Shown here piece after piece: positions 6,965-14,368 of a DNA stretch of 19,230 bases. How positions within the stretch are numbered: position 1 is the first letter of the stretch; each line of letters opens with the position of its first letter. The stretch is from positions 1-19,230 of the forward strand of contig DATDXW010000023.1 of the NCBI GenBank assembly GCA_035289125.1, written 5' to 3'. Under the pieces are notes generated by a model. It ran no database searches. It saw only the letters and a list, made by a program, of their open reading frames with translations, and had not been told where the DNA came from. This DNA comes from JACQID01 sp035289125. Lineage in GTDB: Archaea; Aenigmatarchaeota; Aenigmatarchaeia; GW2011-AR5. A program made the position numbers and the translations under genes.

Positions 6965-7350
6965 ACTGGGGCGGCGTGTTCTTCAAGAAATCGCCTGAAC
7001 ATCATAAAATGCTTGCCGTGGCGTTCTTTCTCGCCGCGCTTGCCGCGCTGGGCGCTTTCACTGCGCCGTCTCCGCCTGACCCCCTTTGCGCTTCTTACGT
7101 GGGCGTGTCGGGCATCAGTTGCCGCGACGCGATAGCTGCGGCAGTGGCGAAGTATCCGGGAACACCTCTGAGTATCTCACCGTGGGACGCCTTTTCCGTA
7201 CCCAAGATGGGCACGATGGATATTTGGGACATCAGCATATCTCTGAATCAACCACCAGCCAAACCTAAACTCAAGGACTACAAAAATGCCCGCATAATCA
7301 TGAGCAGAAAAGATGGGCAAATCGTCGGTATAGGCGAGGTTGCGGTATGA
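6949..7350 (+). CDS. Small membrane-anchored extracellular protein, PepSY-like
   Basis: Protein of 133 aa: a basic N-terminus, one membrane segment at about residues 21-38, a Pro-rich neck, and a small outer domain with C47 and C58 that could form a disulfide. The outer domain has CRDAIAAAVAKYPGTPLSI, then IWDISISL, and ARIIMSRKDGQIVGIGEV. This helix-strand-strand pattern with a YPG turn and a final DGQIVG strand recalls PepSY domains, but the match is weak. Its stop overlaps the start of the 880-aa surface protein (ATGA), so the two are translationally coupled and may act together at the cell surface. Confidence 0.7.
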   Translation: MGRRVNWGGVFFKKSPEHHKMLAVAFFLAALAALGAFTAPSPPDPLCASYVGVSGISCRDAIAAAVAKYPGTPLSISPWDAFSVPKMGTMDIWDISISLNQPPAKPKLKDYKNARIIMSRKDGQIVGIGEVAV

Positions 7351-9989
7351 ATGTCAAAATCGTGATTCTGTTGGTATTCATGGCGATAATATTACAGCCC
7401 GGCCGCAACACGATTTCGTTTGCAGACTGTATGGAGGAAACGGACTGCAGTACGGAGGAAGGATGGATAACATGCGAGATTGGATACCAATGCACCTTTT
7501 TTCCTCCTTTAATTGATAACGCATGTGCACCACAGGATTGCGCCCCACCGACAACCACAACCACAACAACCAGCACGACAACGACTTCCTCCACAACCAC
7601 AACAACCACGACAACCGTTCCTCCGACCACAACAACCACGACCGGTGGCGGAGGCGGGGATACCACGCCGCCTACCGGTACAGTAAGCATAACTGGCCAG
7701 TTAGTAGACGGCACGAATTCTCCGGACTATGCGTCATCAACAGCGGTCACGCTTGCGCTCACGTGCACCGTTACAGGCGATTGCGTGCAGATGAAAATCG
7801 TGAACGACGACTTTAACGACCTTACAGGCGCTTCGGTGTATACATTCGCTGCATCAAAATTATGGACTCTTTCGGAAGACGATGCTCTGAAGACGGTTTA
7901 CGTCATATTCAAAGATGCAGCAGGCAACTGGCAGGCCAATAACGCCGCAACGGCGGGCGTGATAACGCTTGACACCACTGCGCCCGGCACGACGATAACC
8001 TCTCCTTTGATCGGCACGACAACAAGTACGAGTGCATCCATCGCCTTCAGCGGCACCGACGCAAACTTGCCGCTGACGTTTGAGTGCGAGAGGGACGGCG
8101 GCGGTTTCGTAGCCTGCTCCTCGCCTCACGCGTACACCGTTGCCGTAGGCACGCACACATTCAAGGTTCGGGCGATAGATCCGGCAGGGAACGTCGATGC
8201 GTCGCCGGCGAGCGAGACGTGGACGGTTTCTGCGCCGGCTGGTGGCGGGAGCGAGGTGAAGCTGTACGACAACGCCGATTACACGGGGACGATGTGCGAA
8301 TATATAGCGGATGCGACGACACTAGGAACGTGCAATAACATAGCGTCTTCTCTCAAACTCATGGATGGTCACGGAATCACGCTATATGAAAATCCAAATC
8401 TCAAGAACGGCTGCCGTACGTTCTTCCAGCCTACTGTGAATAATCTCAATAATTATGCGTTCAACGACAATGCTGAGTCGTTCAAATTATGGAAAAGCGG
8501 GATGAACGGCGCGATATTATATGACGATGCTCTTCTGAGCAAGAGCGGAAACAACGAGTATTATCCTGCGGACCAGCAAAAATATTACTTGAAGGACACG
8601 GACTGCGTGTACAACAAGGCAGGTTCAATAGAGGTCAGCAGCGGCAACATAGCGATTCTTTATTCCGCACTATCCGACGAAACTCCGTCAATGGGCCCCA
8701 CGAGCTTCTATCCGCAATCCGCTGACTACGTAAAACCCTTAGATGTAGACTGGGCAGACTATATACGCGTCTGCCCCAAGACGTCTACCAACTGCCTTCC
8801 CGCATCAGAGGATGGGGTCGCGCCCGACATGGGCTCCGCCATAAAAGAGCCGACAGGCTTCTCGGGCGTGACAGAGTCCGTGTCAAGGAGTCTCGCGGCT
8901 AATGGCATCATCTTATTTGAACTGGCTAACATGAAAGACAGCTGGATTTCAAAATGCGACATCACCGTAAAGAACGTTATGACAGGGACACAAACGCCCT
9001 ACACTATGGACGTTAGCAACCCTGTGGGACTCTTCGATGCCACGAGGACGCACGTGTTCGCGGCGGCAGGCACGTATGAGGTCAGGTTCCAGTGCAAGGA
9101 CCTTGCCGGAAACGCGGGTAAGCCGACAATAGGATTAGACAACAAGGAGCAGTTCGTGAAACTAAGCGTCTGCGGCACGTCAGCGAGCCCGAAGGCGCTT
9201 GGCTCGCTTTCGCTGGGCGGCACGAAGACGGGCGCGACGTGCCAGATGAACGACGGCATGAGGGAAGACTGGTTCTCCGTGACCACAACGGCGAGCGGTA
9301 GGATTGCGGTGAGCGTGGACGGACCCGGTTCGTGCGACTGGGACTTCCAGCTCAAGGACGCGGCTGATGCCATAAAATTATCGGATGGCACGATTGGGGT
9401 ATGCGACGACACGAAGCAGAGCGACACACTGCCTGCAGGGGCGTACAAGGTGAGAATCTACCGATTTTCCGGGGACGGGACCGGGACGGTGACGGTGGGA
9501 CTGGCTGACGAGAAGAAGGAGTGCGAGACGACATGGACGAAGCAGCAGATAGTTGATGCGTATAAGGCGAAGACCGGACTGGATTCGTGTCCTGGGGGCA
9601 TTGTGCCGAAGTGTGAAAGTAATAAGTTGCAGTGTGCGCTATTTTGTGCGCAAGATTCCGAATGCGCGCCGTTGGACAACAGAAACACATGCTGCACTGC
9701 CGACTCTTCTCTCGGAGTAGATAAGTTACCGTCAGGGCAATGTGTAGGTAAGAATAGTAAAATAGTATCGGACAAATGGATATGTGACCCAGGCACGTGG
9801 ATGGGATGTTCTACGAACAACGTGGGGCAGATAATCAATAGTGCTGGAGAGAATTTCGTATGCTCTTATGAAAACAGTAATTACGGATGGGCGGAGTACA
9901 TAGAACCTAATAACATTGTAAATCGTGTAGTTTCTGGTTTCGCAAAGGCTTTAGAAATCTTATTGAATGGCATAGCGTTGCGGATTTGA
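7347..9989 (+). CDS. Large secreted multidomain surface protein
   Basis: Exported protein of 880 aa. Residues 1-27 are a signal peptide or anchor. Residues 28-66 are Cys-rich (C28, C34, C43, C49, C60, C65). Residues 69-99 are an almost pure Thr linker, likely O-glycosylated, followed by GGGGGD. Two Ig-like beta domains follow (about 105-210 and 211-296, with DTTAPGT, DPAGN and ETWTV). Residues 302-383 look like a beta/gamma-crystallin-type double Greek key (VKLYDNADYTG, SSLKLMDG, ITLYENPNLKNG, ESFKLW). About 505-610 is another Ig/PKD-like unit (AAGTYEVRF, DLAGN). About 612-720 is PPC-like (EDWFSV, LPAGAYKVRIY). The tail, 725-840, is Cys-rich, with a hydrophobic last helix. It is probably adhesive or structural; no catalytic motif is seen. 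A decayed copy of residues 567-650 lies at 13021-13289. Confidence 0.85.
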   Translation: MNVKIVILLVFMAIILQPGRNTISFADCMEETDCSTEEGWITCEIGYQCTFFPPLIDNACAPQDCAPPTTTTTTTSTTTTSSTTTTTTTTVPPTTTTTTGGGGGDTTPPTGTVSITGQLVDGTNSPDYASSTAVTLALTCTVTGDCVQMKIVNDDFNDLTGASVYTFAASKLWTLSEDDALKTVYVIFKDAAGNWQANNAATAGVITLDTTAPGTTITSPLIGTTTSTSASIAFSGTDANLPLTFECERDGGGFVACSSPHAYTVAVGTHTFKVRAIDPAGNVDASPASETWTVSAPAGGGSEVKLYDNADYTGTMCEYIADATTLGTCNNIASSLKLMDGHGITLYENPNLKNGCRTFFQPTVNNLNNYAFNDNAESFKLWKSGMNGAILYDDALLSKSGNNEYYPADQQKYYLKDTDCVYNKAGSIEVSSGNIAILYSALSDETPSMGPTSFYPQSADYVKPLDVDWADYIRVCPKTSTNCLPASEDGVAPDMGSAIKEPTGFSGVTESVSRSLAANGIILFELANMKDSWISKCDITVKNVMTGTQTPYTMDVSNPVGLFDATRTHVFAAAGTYEVRFQCKDLAGNAGKPTIGLDNKEQFVKLSVCGTSASPKALGSLSLGGTKTGATCQMNDGMREDWFSVTTTASGRIAVSVDGPGSCDWDFQLKDAADAIKLSDGTIGVCDDTKQSDTLPAGAYKVRIYRFSGDGTGTVTVGLADEKKECETTWTKQQIVDAYKAKTGLDSCPGGIVPKCESNKLQCALFCAQDSECAPLDNRNTCCTADSSLGVDKLPSGQCVGKNSKIVSDKWICDPGTWMGCSTNNVGQIINSAGENFVCSYENSNYGWAEYIEPNNIVNRVVSGFAKALEILLNGIALRI
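7548..7643 (+). repeat. Low-complexity ACN (Thr) codon tract
   Basis: Runs of ACA, ACC and ACG codons encode the Thr linker. An exact 17-base copy (ACCACAACAACCACGAC) occurs at 7596-7612 and 7626-7642, 30 bases apart, which points to slippage or unequal exchange and possible length variation between strains. Confidence 0.8.
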
Positions 9990-10000
9990 TGAGGTAATTA

Positions 10001-11635
10001 TTATTGATTATTGACTTTGTCGGGAGGCCAATACGCTACGCCATCAACACGCATTTCTGGCACTCCGGCAGCGATAGCGTCGTCTTCTCTCAAGCCTGTT
10101 TCAAGCGAGCCTATTGGTAAAAGCTTTTTGGGCGAGGATGCCTCTAATATGACAGCGTCATTGGGGTAGTCATTCTTTAAATTAACTCCCAGACTCGCGT
10201 GTTGCACGCCCAAATATGGTTTAGGATAATCCCATGCAACGGCTCGCACAGGTATGCCTAATGCTTTGCTCCATATTTCTGATAGAAACGTCGCAAAATC
10301 GTCATGATCATGATTTTCTGCATACGCTTTCGCATATATCTTCATTGCATCTATAAGAATCGTGCTACCAAACGTATATATTGTATCTATATCTGCCCGT
10401 AATTGCCCGGAAGATTGAGCGAATAGTGCGTCGTATGCATCATTACGTGCTTTGCTCATTTCCTGCGGTGTCCATCTACCTTCAATAAGAGCATTCGGGT
10501 CATTCAAATATGCTTCGTTTTCTTTTGTCACCGCCGGCAATGTAGAGATGTTTTTTTTCGCTATTTCCCAAGGCGACACCATATCGGGGCCGGAGTTATA
10601 GCTCTTCGTCGTAATATCGTATATGGTCATAGACCTGGGAAACACGTCGTCCGGCATGTCCCTGCCGCGCTGACTGAAACCAGTGGCGACAAGTTTTATG
10701 TAGTCTGTAAGCTCTTGTTCCGTGAGATTATCAAGGGGATTGCGGGATATGCTCGTGTCGTTAGAATTCGGATATACACTAATAGGCATAGGCGTGGCAA
10801 GGTCTTTCATCGTTCTTGCCAGCCCGTCCGGCGTAATGCTGTCCCCGTCCTGCGTGAAAAGCGGCACGGCCTGCGCGAGGCGCGTCATTTCGTCAATGTA
10901 GCGCGGCTCGACTGCCGTGACCACGTTGGGATGGGCGGCGTAGAAATCTGTAAGTGCGAGAGCCGCGCCCGGCGACTGGCTGTATAGCTCTTTCATGTAG
11001 CCGGCGAGGGCGGCTTTGTGATTACTGTCAATTAATGAAAGCGCACCGGCTGCGAAATAAGGCTTTAACCCGTCCGGCAGCGATGCAAGAAGCGGGTCTA
11101 CAGTTGGAATAGGTATGGGTGTCGCCGTCGCGGTCGGCACAGCCGTTGCTGTTGCGACGGGCGTTTGAATAACGGGAGGCACGACGACGTTGTCCGCGTT
11201 CCTGTTCGCGTAGGCGATGCCACCGCCGATTATCGCCGCAGCCAGAATCGGCACGCCGATTATATAAGTCCATTTATTGCGGAGAACTTCTTTGGACGGT
11301 TTTGTTGTGATGCTTGGCGCAGTCACAGGAGTAGCCATGGGTTTCGTAATTATCTGGTCTGCCGTTTCCGGTAGAGGAAGCGTTTCAATAACATTTCCTG
11401 ACGGATACATAACGACCGTGCCATCGGGCAGAGGGCGCTCCGGCGCCTGCACAGCGCTGTTAGACGGATTGCGCCGGGTTGCGAGACTGTAACCGTTGGC
11501 TTCGGGTGCGGCGCCACCGGCATTTGCGCCGGCGTAAGCTGGGATAAGATTAGTAGAACGATGGACAGTGATATGAGTAATGCCGGCCTGTGCGGCTGTT
11601 GCCATTCTCCTTAAGGAATCCGGAACGTACTGCAT
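10001..11635 (-). CDS. Single-pass surface protein, degenerate transglutaminase-like
   Basis: Protein of 544 aa with a cytoplasmic N-terminus rich in Ala/Pro (1-118), one membrane helix at about 122-144, a Thr/Ala/Pro linker (152-180) and a large outer domain. The outer segment DHDDFATFLSEIWSKALGIP, continuing VRAVAW, then QHASLGV and ILEAS, follows the transglutaminase-like order (C-x-D-F-A, LGIPxR, HA, D). Here the catalytic Cys position holds H444, His is kept as H479, and the Asp position holds E498. It is therefore probably non-catalytic, or the resemblance is only structural. Upstream, CCTTTATATACC at 11681-11692 and AAGTGAT five bases before the ATG give a short leader with a Shine-Dalgarno-like site. 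It ends 11 bases from the convergent 880-aa gene. Confidence 0.8.
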   Translation of the reverse strand: MQYVPDSLRRMATAAQAGITHITVHRSTNLIPAYAGANAGGAAPEANGYSLATRRNPSNSAVQAPERPLPDGTVVMYPSGNVIETLPLPETADQIITKPMATPVTAPSITTKPSKEVLRNKWTYIIGVPILAAAIIGGGIAYANRNADNVVVPPVIQTPVATATAVPTATATPIPIPTVDPLLASLPDGLKPYFAAGALSLIDSNHKAALAGYMKELYSQSPGAALALTDFYAAHPNVVTAVEPRYIDEMTRLAQAVPLFTQDGDSITPDGLARTMKDLATPMPISVYPNSNDTSISRNPLDNLTEQELTDYIKLVATGFSQRGRDMPDDVFPRSMTIYDITTKSYNSGPDMVSPWEIAKKNISTLPAVTKENEAYLNDPNALIEGRWTPQEMSKARNDAYDALFAQSSGQLRADIDTIYTFGSTILIDAMKIYAKAYAENHDHDDFATFLSEIWSKALGIPVRAVAWDYPKPYLGVQHASLGVNLKNDYPNDAVILEASSPKKLLPIGSLETGLREDDAIAAGVPEMRVDGVAYWPPDKVNNQ

Positions 11636-11640
11636 TTGTA

Positions 11641-11692
11641 ATCACTTCTTGGTGACTATAATCTTACTATAGGCGCTGGCGGTATATAAAGG
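11641..11692 (-). promoter_or_regulatory. TATA box, leader and SD-like site of the 544-aa gene
   Basis: The minus strand has a TATA element CCTTTATATACC (11692-11681), then about 26 bases to the predicted start site, and AAGAAGTGAT about five bases before ATG 11635, partly matching archaeal GGAGGTGAT. Unlike most genes here, this one appears to have a leader. Confidence 0.5.
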
Positions 11693-11726
11693 TTTTCCCC
11701 TTGCTTTTATTGGTGCGGGAAAGGAC

Positions 11727-11732
11727 AAAAAA
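11727..11732 (-). terminator. Possible T-run terminator of the HEPN-MNT operon
   Basis: On the minus strand a run of six Ts (CGCTTTTTTGTCC) lies about 60 bases after the HEPN stop and before the TATA box of the next minus-strand gene. The signal is weak. Confidence 0.3.
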
Positions 11733-11792
11733 GCGACGGGTTGGGAGTGGGAACGGGAGGAGCGTCTATTTTATTGCCTATTATTATATAAA

Positions 11793-12326
11793 TTAACTCA
11801 AAAGTTTTTCCATTTCAAACACAAATTTTTTCGCCCGTTCCAAAGACGTTTGCGCCTTTGACCGCTTTACCTCTTCCGACGTATTGTACTGTATCCTGCT
11901 TCTTTTGATGCGTTCGTCGTCAAAAGACTTTATGAGCTCGTCCGACCGGACTCCTGCCAAACCGAGAGCTTCATTAAGTGCGTCTTCATAGTCCCGGAGG
12001 AGCGTCTTCCTGAGTTTGTCTCTTACGTGAACGATTAATGCATCGGCCGTCACTTTATGCGATATCTGCTCACCGACCTTATATCCATATTTGTACAATA
12101 CAGCGTTTGCTATGTAATACATCGAGTAGTATGAGCATACTATAGTCCACATGTCCGAATGACCATTCTCAAAAAGAAGCTGTGCGACTTTCAGGCTTTC
12201 CTTACCGTTGTTCGCAAGAACGCGCCCTATTGCCGTATCTATCGATACAACTTTCTTTAGCATACCCTCATTAATGTAAGTCCTTACGTTTTCATGGGCT
12301 TCTTTGACGCGTTTATCATCCAACAT
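11793..12326 (-). CDS. HEPN domain protein, toxin-side partner
   Basis: Helical protein of 177 aa of the COG1895-like HEPN group. Seen: SYYSMYYIANAVLYKYGYK (the family YYAxFxAAxALL helix), then SHK, a long LRKTLLRDYEDALN helix, and a final DDERIKRSRIQYNTSEEV segment where the family usually has R..ADY. HEPN toxins are often RNases using R-x4-6-H; I see no such motif in the expected last helix, where RIQY replaces it. Its start overlaps the nucleotidyltransferase gene by 11 bases, so it is the second gene of the pair. Likely role: a toxin-antitoxin or abortive-type complex with the MNT protein; activity is uncertain. Confidence 0.8.
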   Translation of the reverse strand: MLDDKRVKEAHENVRTYINEGMLKKVVSIDTAIGRVLANNGKESLKVAQLLFENGHSDMWTIVCSYYSMYYIANAVLYKYGYKVGEQISHKVTADALIVHVRDKLRKTLLRDYEDALNEALGLAGVRSDELIKSFDDERIKRSRIQYNTSEEVKRSKAQTSLERAKKFVFEMEKLLS

Positions 12327-12912
12327 TTTGCAGCAACCTGTAGTATTCCTCTATGCCTATCAATATCACGTTTCTTTTAATCGCTTCCGAAACTACGGTG
12401 AATTCCCTGCTTCTTGCCATAGAAATCAGTTCTTTCGGAGTTATAGTAGTGAGATGTATATTCAACGGCACAAGAGAAATAACATTTCTTATTTCTTTTT
12501 CATTCTCTGTGACGACGAGCAAGTCTATATCCGAATGCACACCCGCCATTCTTCTCGCGTGCGACCCAAACACAAGTGCTATCAGAGGAAAGTGCAGTTC
12601 ACTCAGACGCTTATGAATTACCGCAAAGTCCTTGTTTTTCATCAGGTTATTTCTACGCTCATCCTCGGCGGCAAATACGCTCTGGTTAAAATTCCTACTG
12701 AATGAGCACATATTCGTGTTTCCGAGCCTTTCTATAGTTACGACTCCTTGTTTTTCCAATTTCATAATGGCGTTGTAAGCGGACTTATAATTTATCTTTC
12801 TCGTTTGGGAAAGTTTCCGGATGCTATAGCTTTCTCCTGTTTCTATTAGTATCTTCAAGATTTCCAACGATTCATTATGGTATATAGACATAGTATTATG
12901 GTGTATAGCCAT
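12316..12912 (-). CDS. Winged-helix + MNT nucleotidyltransferase, antitoxin-like
   Basis: Protein of 198 aa. Residues about 14-72 form a winged helix (SLEILKILIETGESYSIRKL, YNAIMKLEKQGVV); residues about 100-190 form a minimal nucleotidyltransferase. The signature GS-x10-D-x-D is exact: G116, S117, D128, D130. The third acidic residue usually sits in a VDLV-like strand; here the strand reads LNIHLTT, so catalysis may be weakened. MNT proteins partner with HEPN toxins and in known cases AMPylate them. The fused winged helix suggests autoregulation. Starts are possible at 12912 or at M8 (12891), which lies 26 bases after a second TATA-like element; both overlap tandem repeats. Confidence 0.85.
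   Translation of the reverse strand: MAIHHNTMSIYHNESLEILKILIETGESYSIRKLSQTRKINYKSAYNAIMKLEKQGVVTIERLGNTNMCSFSRNFNQSVFAAEDERRNNLMKNKDFAVIHKRLSELHFPLIALVFGSHARRMAGVHSDIDLLVVTENEKEIRNVISLVPLNIHLTTITPKELISMARSREFTVVSEAIKRNVILIGIEEYYRLLQNVG
12871..12912 (-). repeat. Two 21-bp tandem repeats over the MNT start, putative operator
   Basis: On the plus strand, units 12871-12891 and 12892-12912 share ATTATGGT, TATAG and CAT in register (16 of 21 bases). Each holds an inverted TATGG/CCATA-like pair. The units include both candidate start codons of the winged-helix gene, so they are likely its own operator. Confidence 0.55.
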
Positions 12913-12950
12913 ATATTTAAGGTCGTTGAGACAGCAGTCTTTTTATAAAT
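12911..12950 (-). promoter_or_regulatory. Two TATA-like elements of the MNT-HEPN operon
   Basis: On the minus strand GATTTATAAAAAG (about 12938-12950) would start mRNA just before ATG 12912, and CTTAAATATATGG (about 12910-12922) would start it at ATG 12891. The first core, TTTATAAA, is self-complementary and could also drive the plus strand. Confidence 0.45.
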
Positions 12951-12978
12951 CTTTCTCATGGTGCCTATTAGTATTCTT

Positions 12979-13011
12979 GGCAGGGAAATTTTTATATATT
13001 ATTTCCCTGCC
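12979..13011. promoter_or_regulatory. 11-bp inverted repeat flanking a TATA box
   Basis: GGCAGGGAAAT (12979-12989) and its exact complement ATTTCCCTGCC (13001-13011) enclose an 11-base spacer that contains TTTATATATT. This TATA is centred about 26 bases before ATG 13021. The position on both sides of a TATA box fits a repressor operator; as RNA it would form a stable stem-loop. Confidence 0.65.
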
Positions 13012-13020
13012 TTGTTCCCA

Positions 13021-13289
13021 ATGACAACAACCCACGTATTCCCCTCCCCGGCACGTACGAAGCGCGGTTCAGCTGCACGGACGCGGCGGGCAACACGGAC
13101 ACGGCGAAAACGCCAAGCGGCGCAGAGCAGTTCGTCAAAGTAAGCGTCTGCGGCACATCAGCGAGCCCGAAGAAGCTGAACAGCATCGGAGCGGGCGGCT
13201 TGGCGTCGGGAACGACGTGCGCGCTCTCCGCCAGCGCCGGGCAGGACTGGTTCAGCGTCGCAACGATGGCGAGGAAACATCCTTTATAA
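13021..13289 (+). pseudogene. Decayed fragment of the 880-aa surface protein
   Basis: The plus strand reads MTTTHVFPSP, then after one missing base near 13045-13050 continues GTYEARFSCTDAAGN, then EQFVKVSVCGTSASPKKL and AGQDWFSV, and stops at 13287-13289. This lines up with residues 567-650 of the 880-aa protein. The DNA segments 13125-13172 and 9147-9194 differ at 3 of 48 bases. Both ends are truncated: homology stops at WFSV, where the next gene's promoter starts. It keeps a good TATA box and start codon. It is a relic of duplication or recombination, unlikely to give a functional product. Confidence 0.75.
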
Positions 13290-13290
13290 G
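13281..13290 (+). promoter_or_regulatory. TATA box of the isoprenyl synthase gene
   Basis: CCTTTATAAG is centred 26 bases before ATG 13312 (leaderless). The TATA box contains the stop codon of the decayed fragment. Confidence 0.65.
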
Positions 13291-13311
13291 AATTCTTTTG
13301 CAAGTAGGCAA

Positions 13312-14298
13312 ATGGATATGGAGTCGCTGCTTGCAAAAGGCGCGCGCATTGACAAGGAAATTGGGGCGGTTTTTCCGAAAAGCGGCACGCCAAACTTGGA
13401 AGAGGCGGTGTGGTATCACTTAGCTACCGGTGGAAAGCGCGTCCGCCCGGCGCTCGCCATCGCCACGTACGAGGCGCTGGGCGGGAAAGGGGATATAATT
13501 CTTCCGTTTGCGGCGGCGTGCGAGATACTGCACGCATGGCTACTTGTTCATGACGATATAGAAGACGGCGACGAAGTGCGTCGCGACAAGCCGGCGCTTT
13601 GGAAAAAATACGGCATGGCGCACGGGATAAACGACGGCGACTATATGGCGCAAAAGGTTTACGAGTTGATTCTACGCTCTAAGCGCTACGGCATGGACAA
13701 CGAGACGATTTTCCGGCTCGTAGAAGCGATGGTAACCACGTCAGTAAAGACGGCCGAGGGGCAGGCAAAGGACATAAACCTGCGTGACGTGGATGCGCCG
13801 ACTGAGAAACAATACATGGAGATGATTCGGGGCAAGACAGGTTATTACCTGACCGTTCCAATCGTCGGCGGCGCGATAGCCGCGGGAGCGGACGACGATA
13901 CGGTCAAAAAAATAATCAAATACGGCTCGTTCGTCGGCCCGCTGTTCCAGATAACGGACGACGTGATAGATGTAACGGACGGCAAGGGGCGGGGCGAGAC
14001 AGGCAGGGACATAAAGGAAGGGAAGAAAAGCATACTTGTCGTTCACTGCCTCACAAAGGCGAGCAACGAAGAAAAGAAAAAACTGCTGGCGATACTGAAG
14101 AAGCCGCCGGCTGAAACGGCGAACGGGGACGTTACGTGGGCGAAGGCGCTGTTTGAGAGGCACGGCTCCATAGAATACGCTCGGAAAAAAGCAGCTGTGC
14201 TGGCAGGAGAGGCGAGAAAGATAGCCAAGGACGTGGAGCCTGCGCTGGGCGAAATCATGGTTGCGTTTGCCGACTTCTTGGTTACGCGCAAAAAATAA
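13312..14298 (+). CDS. Isoprenyl diphosphate synthase (GGPP/FPP type)
   Basis: Class I trans-prenyltransferase, 328 aa, making the C20 (or C15) chains for archaeal ether lipids. Seen: GGKRVRP at 40-46, first Asp-rich motif DDIED at 81-85, TAEGQAKDI at about 147-155, and second Asp-rich motif DDVID at 216-220 followed by the RDIKEGKKS segment. The residue five before the first Asp-rich motif is W76; a bulky aromatic there is associated with short chains (GGPP or FPP). All catalytic residues look intact. The TATA position gives a leaderless start at ATG 13312, with M3 as the alternative. It is the only clear core-metabolism gene inside the accessory zone and is followed by surface-protein genes on the same strand. 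Confidence 0.93.
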   Translation: MDMESLLAKGARIDKEIGAVFPKSGTPNLEEAVWYHLATGGKRVRPALAIATYEALGGKGDIILPFAAACEILHAWLLVHDDIEDGDEVRRDKPALWKKYGMAHGINDGDYMAQKVYELILRSKRYGMDNETIFRLVEAMVTTSVKTAEGQAKDINLRDVDAPTEKQYMEMIRGKTGYYLTVPIVGGAIAAGADDDTVKKIIKYGSFVGPLFQITDDVIDVTDGKGRGETGRDIKEGKKSILVVHCLTKASNEEKKKLLAILKKPPAETANGDVTWAKALFERHGSIEYARKKAAVLAGEARKIAKDVEPALGEIMVAFADFLVTRKK

Positions 14299-14330
14299 GC
14301 GCAATCGGTGGGAAGAAAGTGGGTTTTTCC

Positions 14331-14340
14331 GTTAATATTC
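14331..14340 (+). promoter_or_regulatory. Possible TATA element before the surface-module operon
   Basis: GTTAATATTC is centred about 33 bases before ATG 14369 and 24 before TTG 14360, in a 70-base gap after the prenyl synthase. The signal is weak. Confidence 0.3.
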
Positions 14341-14368
14341 GTTTCGCGGCATTTTTTATTTGATAGCG

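Noticed and set aside
7298..7714. Minus-strand frame rich in Val/Gly
   Set aside because: Antisense reading of the Thr-codon tract; a low-complexity artefact.
9990..10000. Shared terminator between the convergent 880-aa and 544-aa genes
   Set aside because: The gap is only 11 bases, with no clear T run on either strand; termination must lie inside the opposing gene or be weak.
12958..13143. 61-codon frame starting at ATG 12958
   Set aside because: It runs through the inverted repeat and then leaves the frame that matches the 880-aa protein; better explained as a frameshifted relic.
13741..14304. Minus-strand 187-codon frame
   Set aside because: Antisense to the prenyl synthase, which has both Asp-rich motifs; composition is unlike a real protein.
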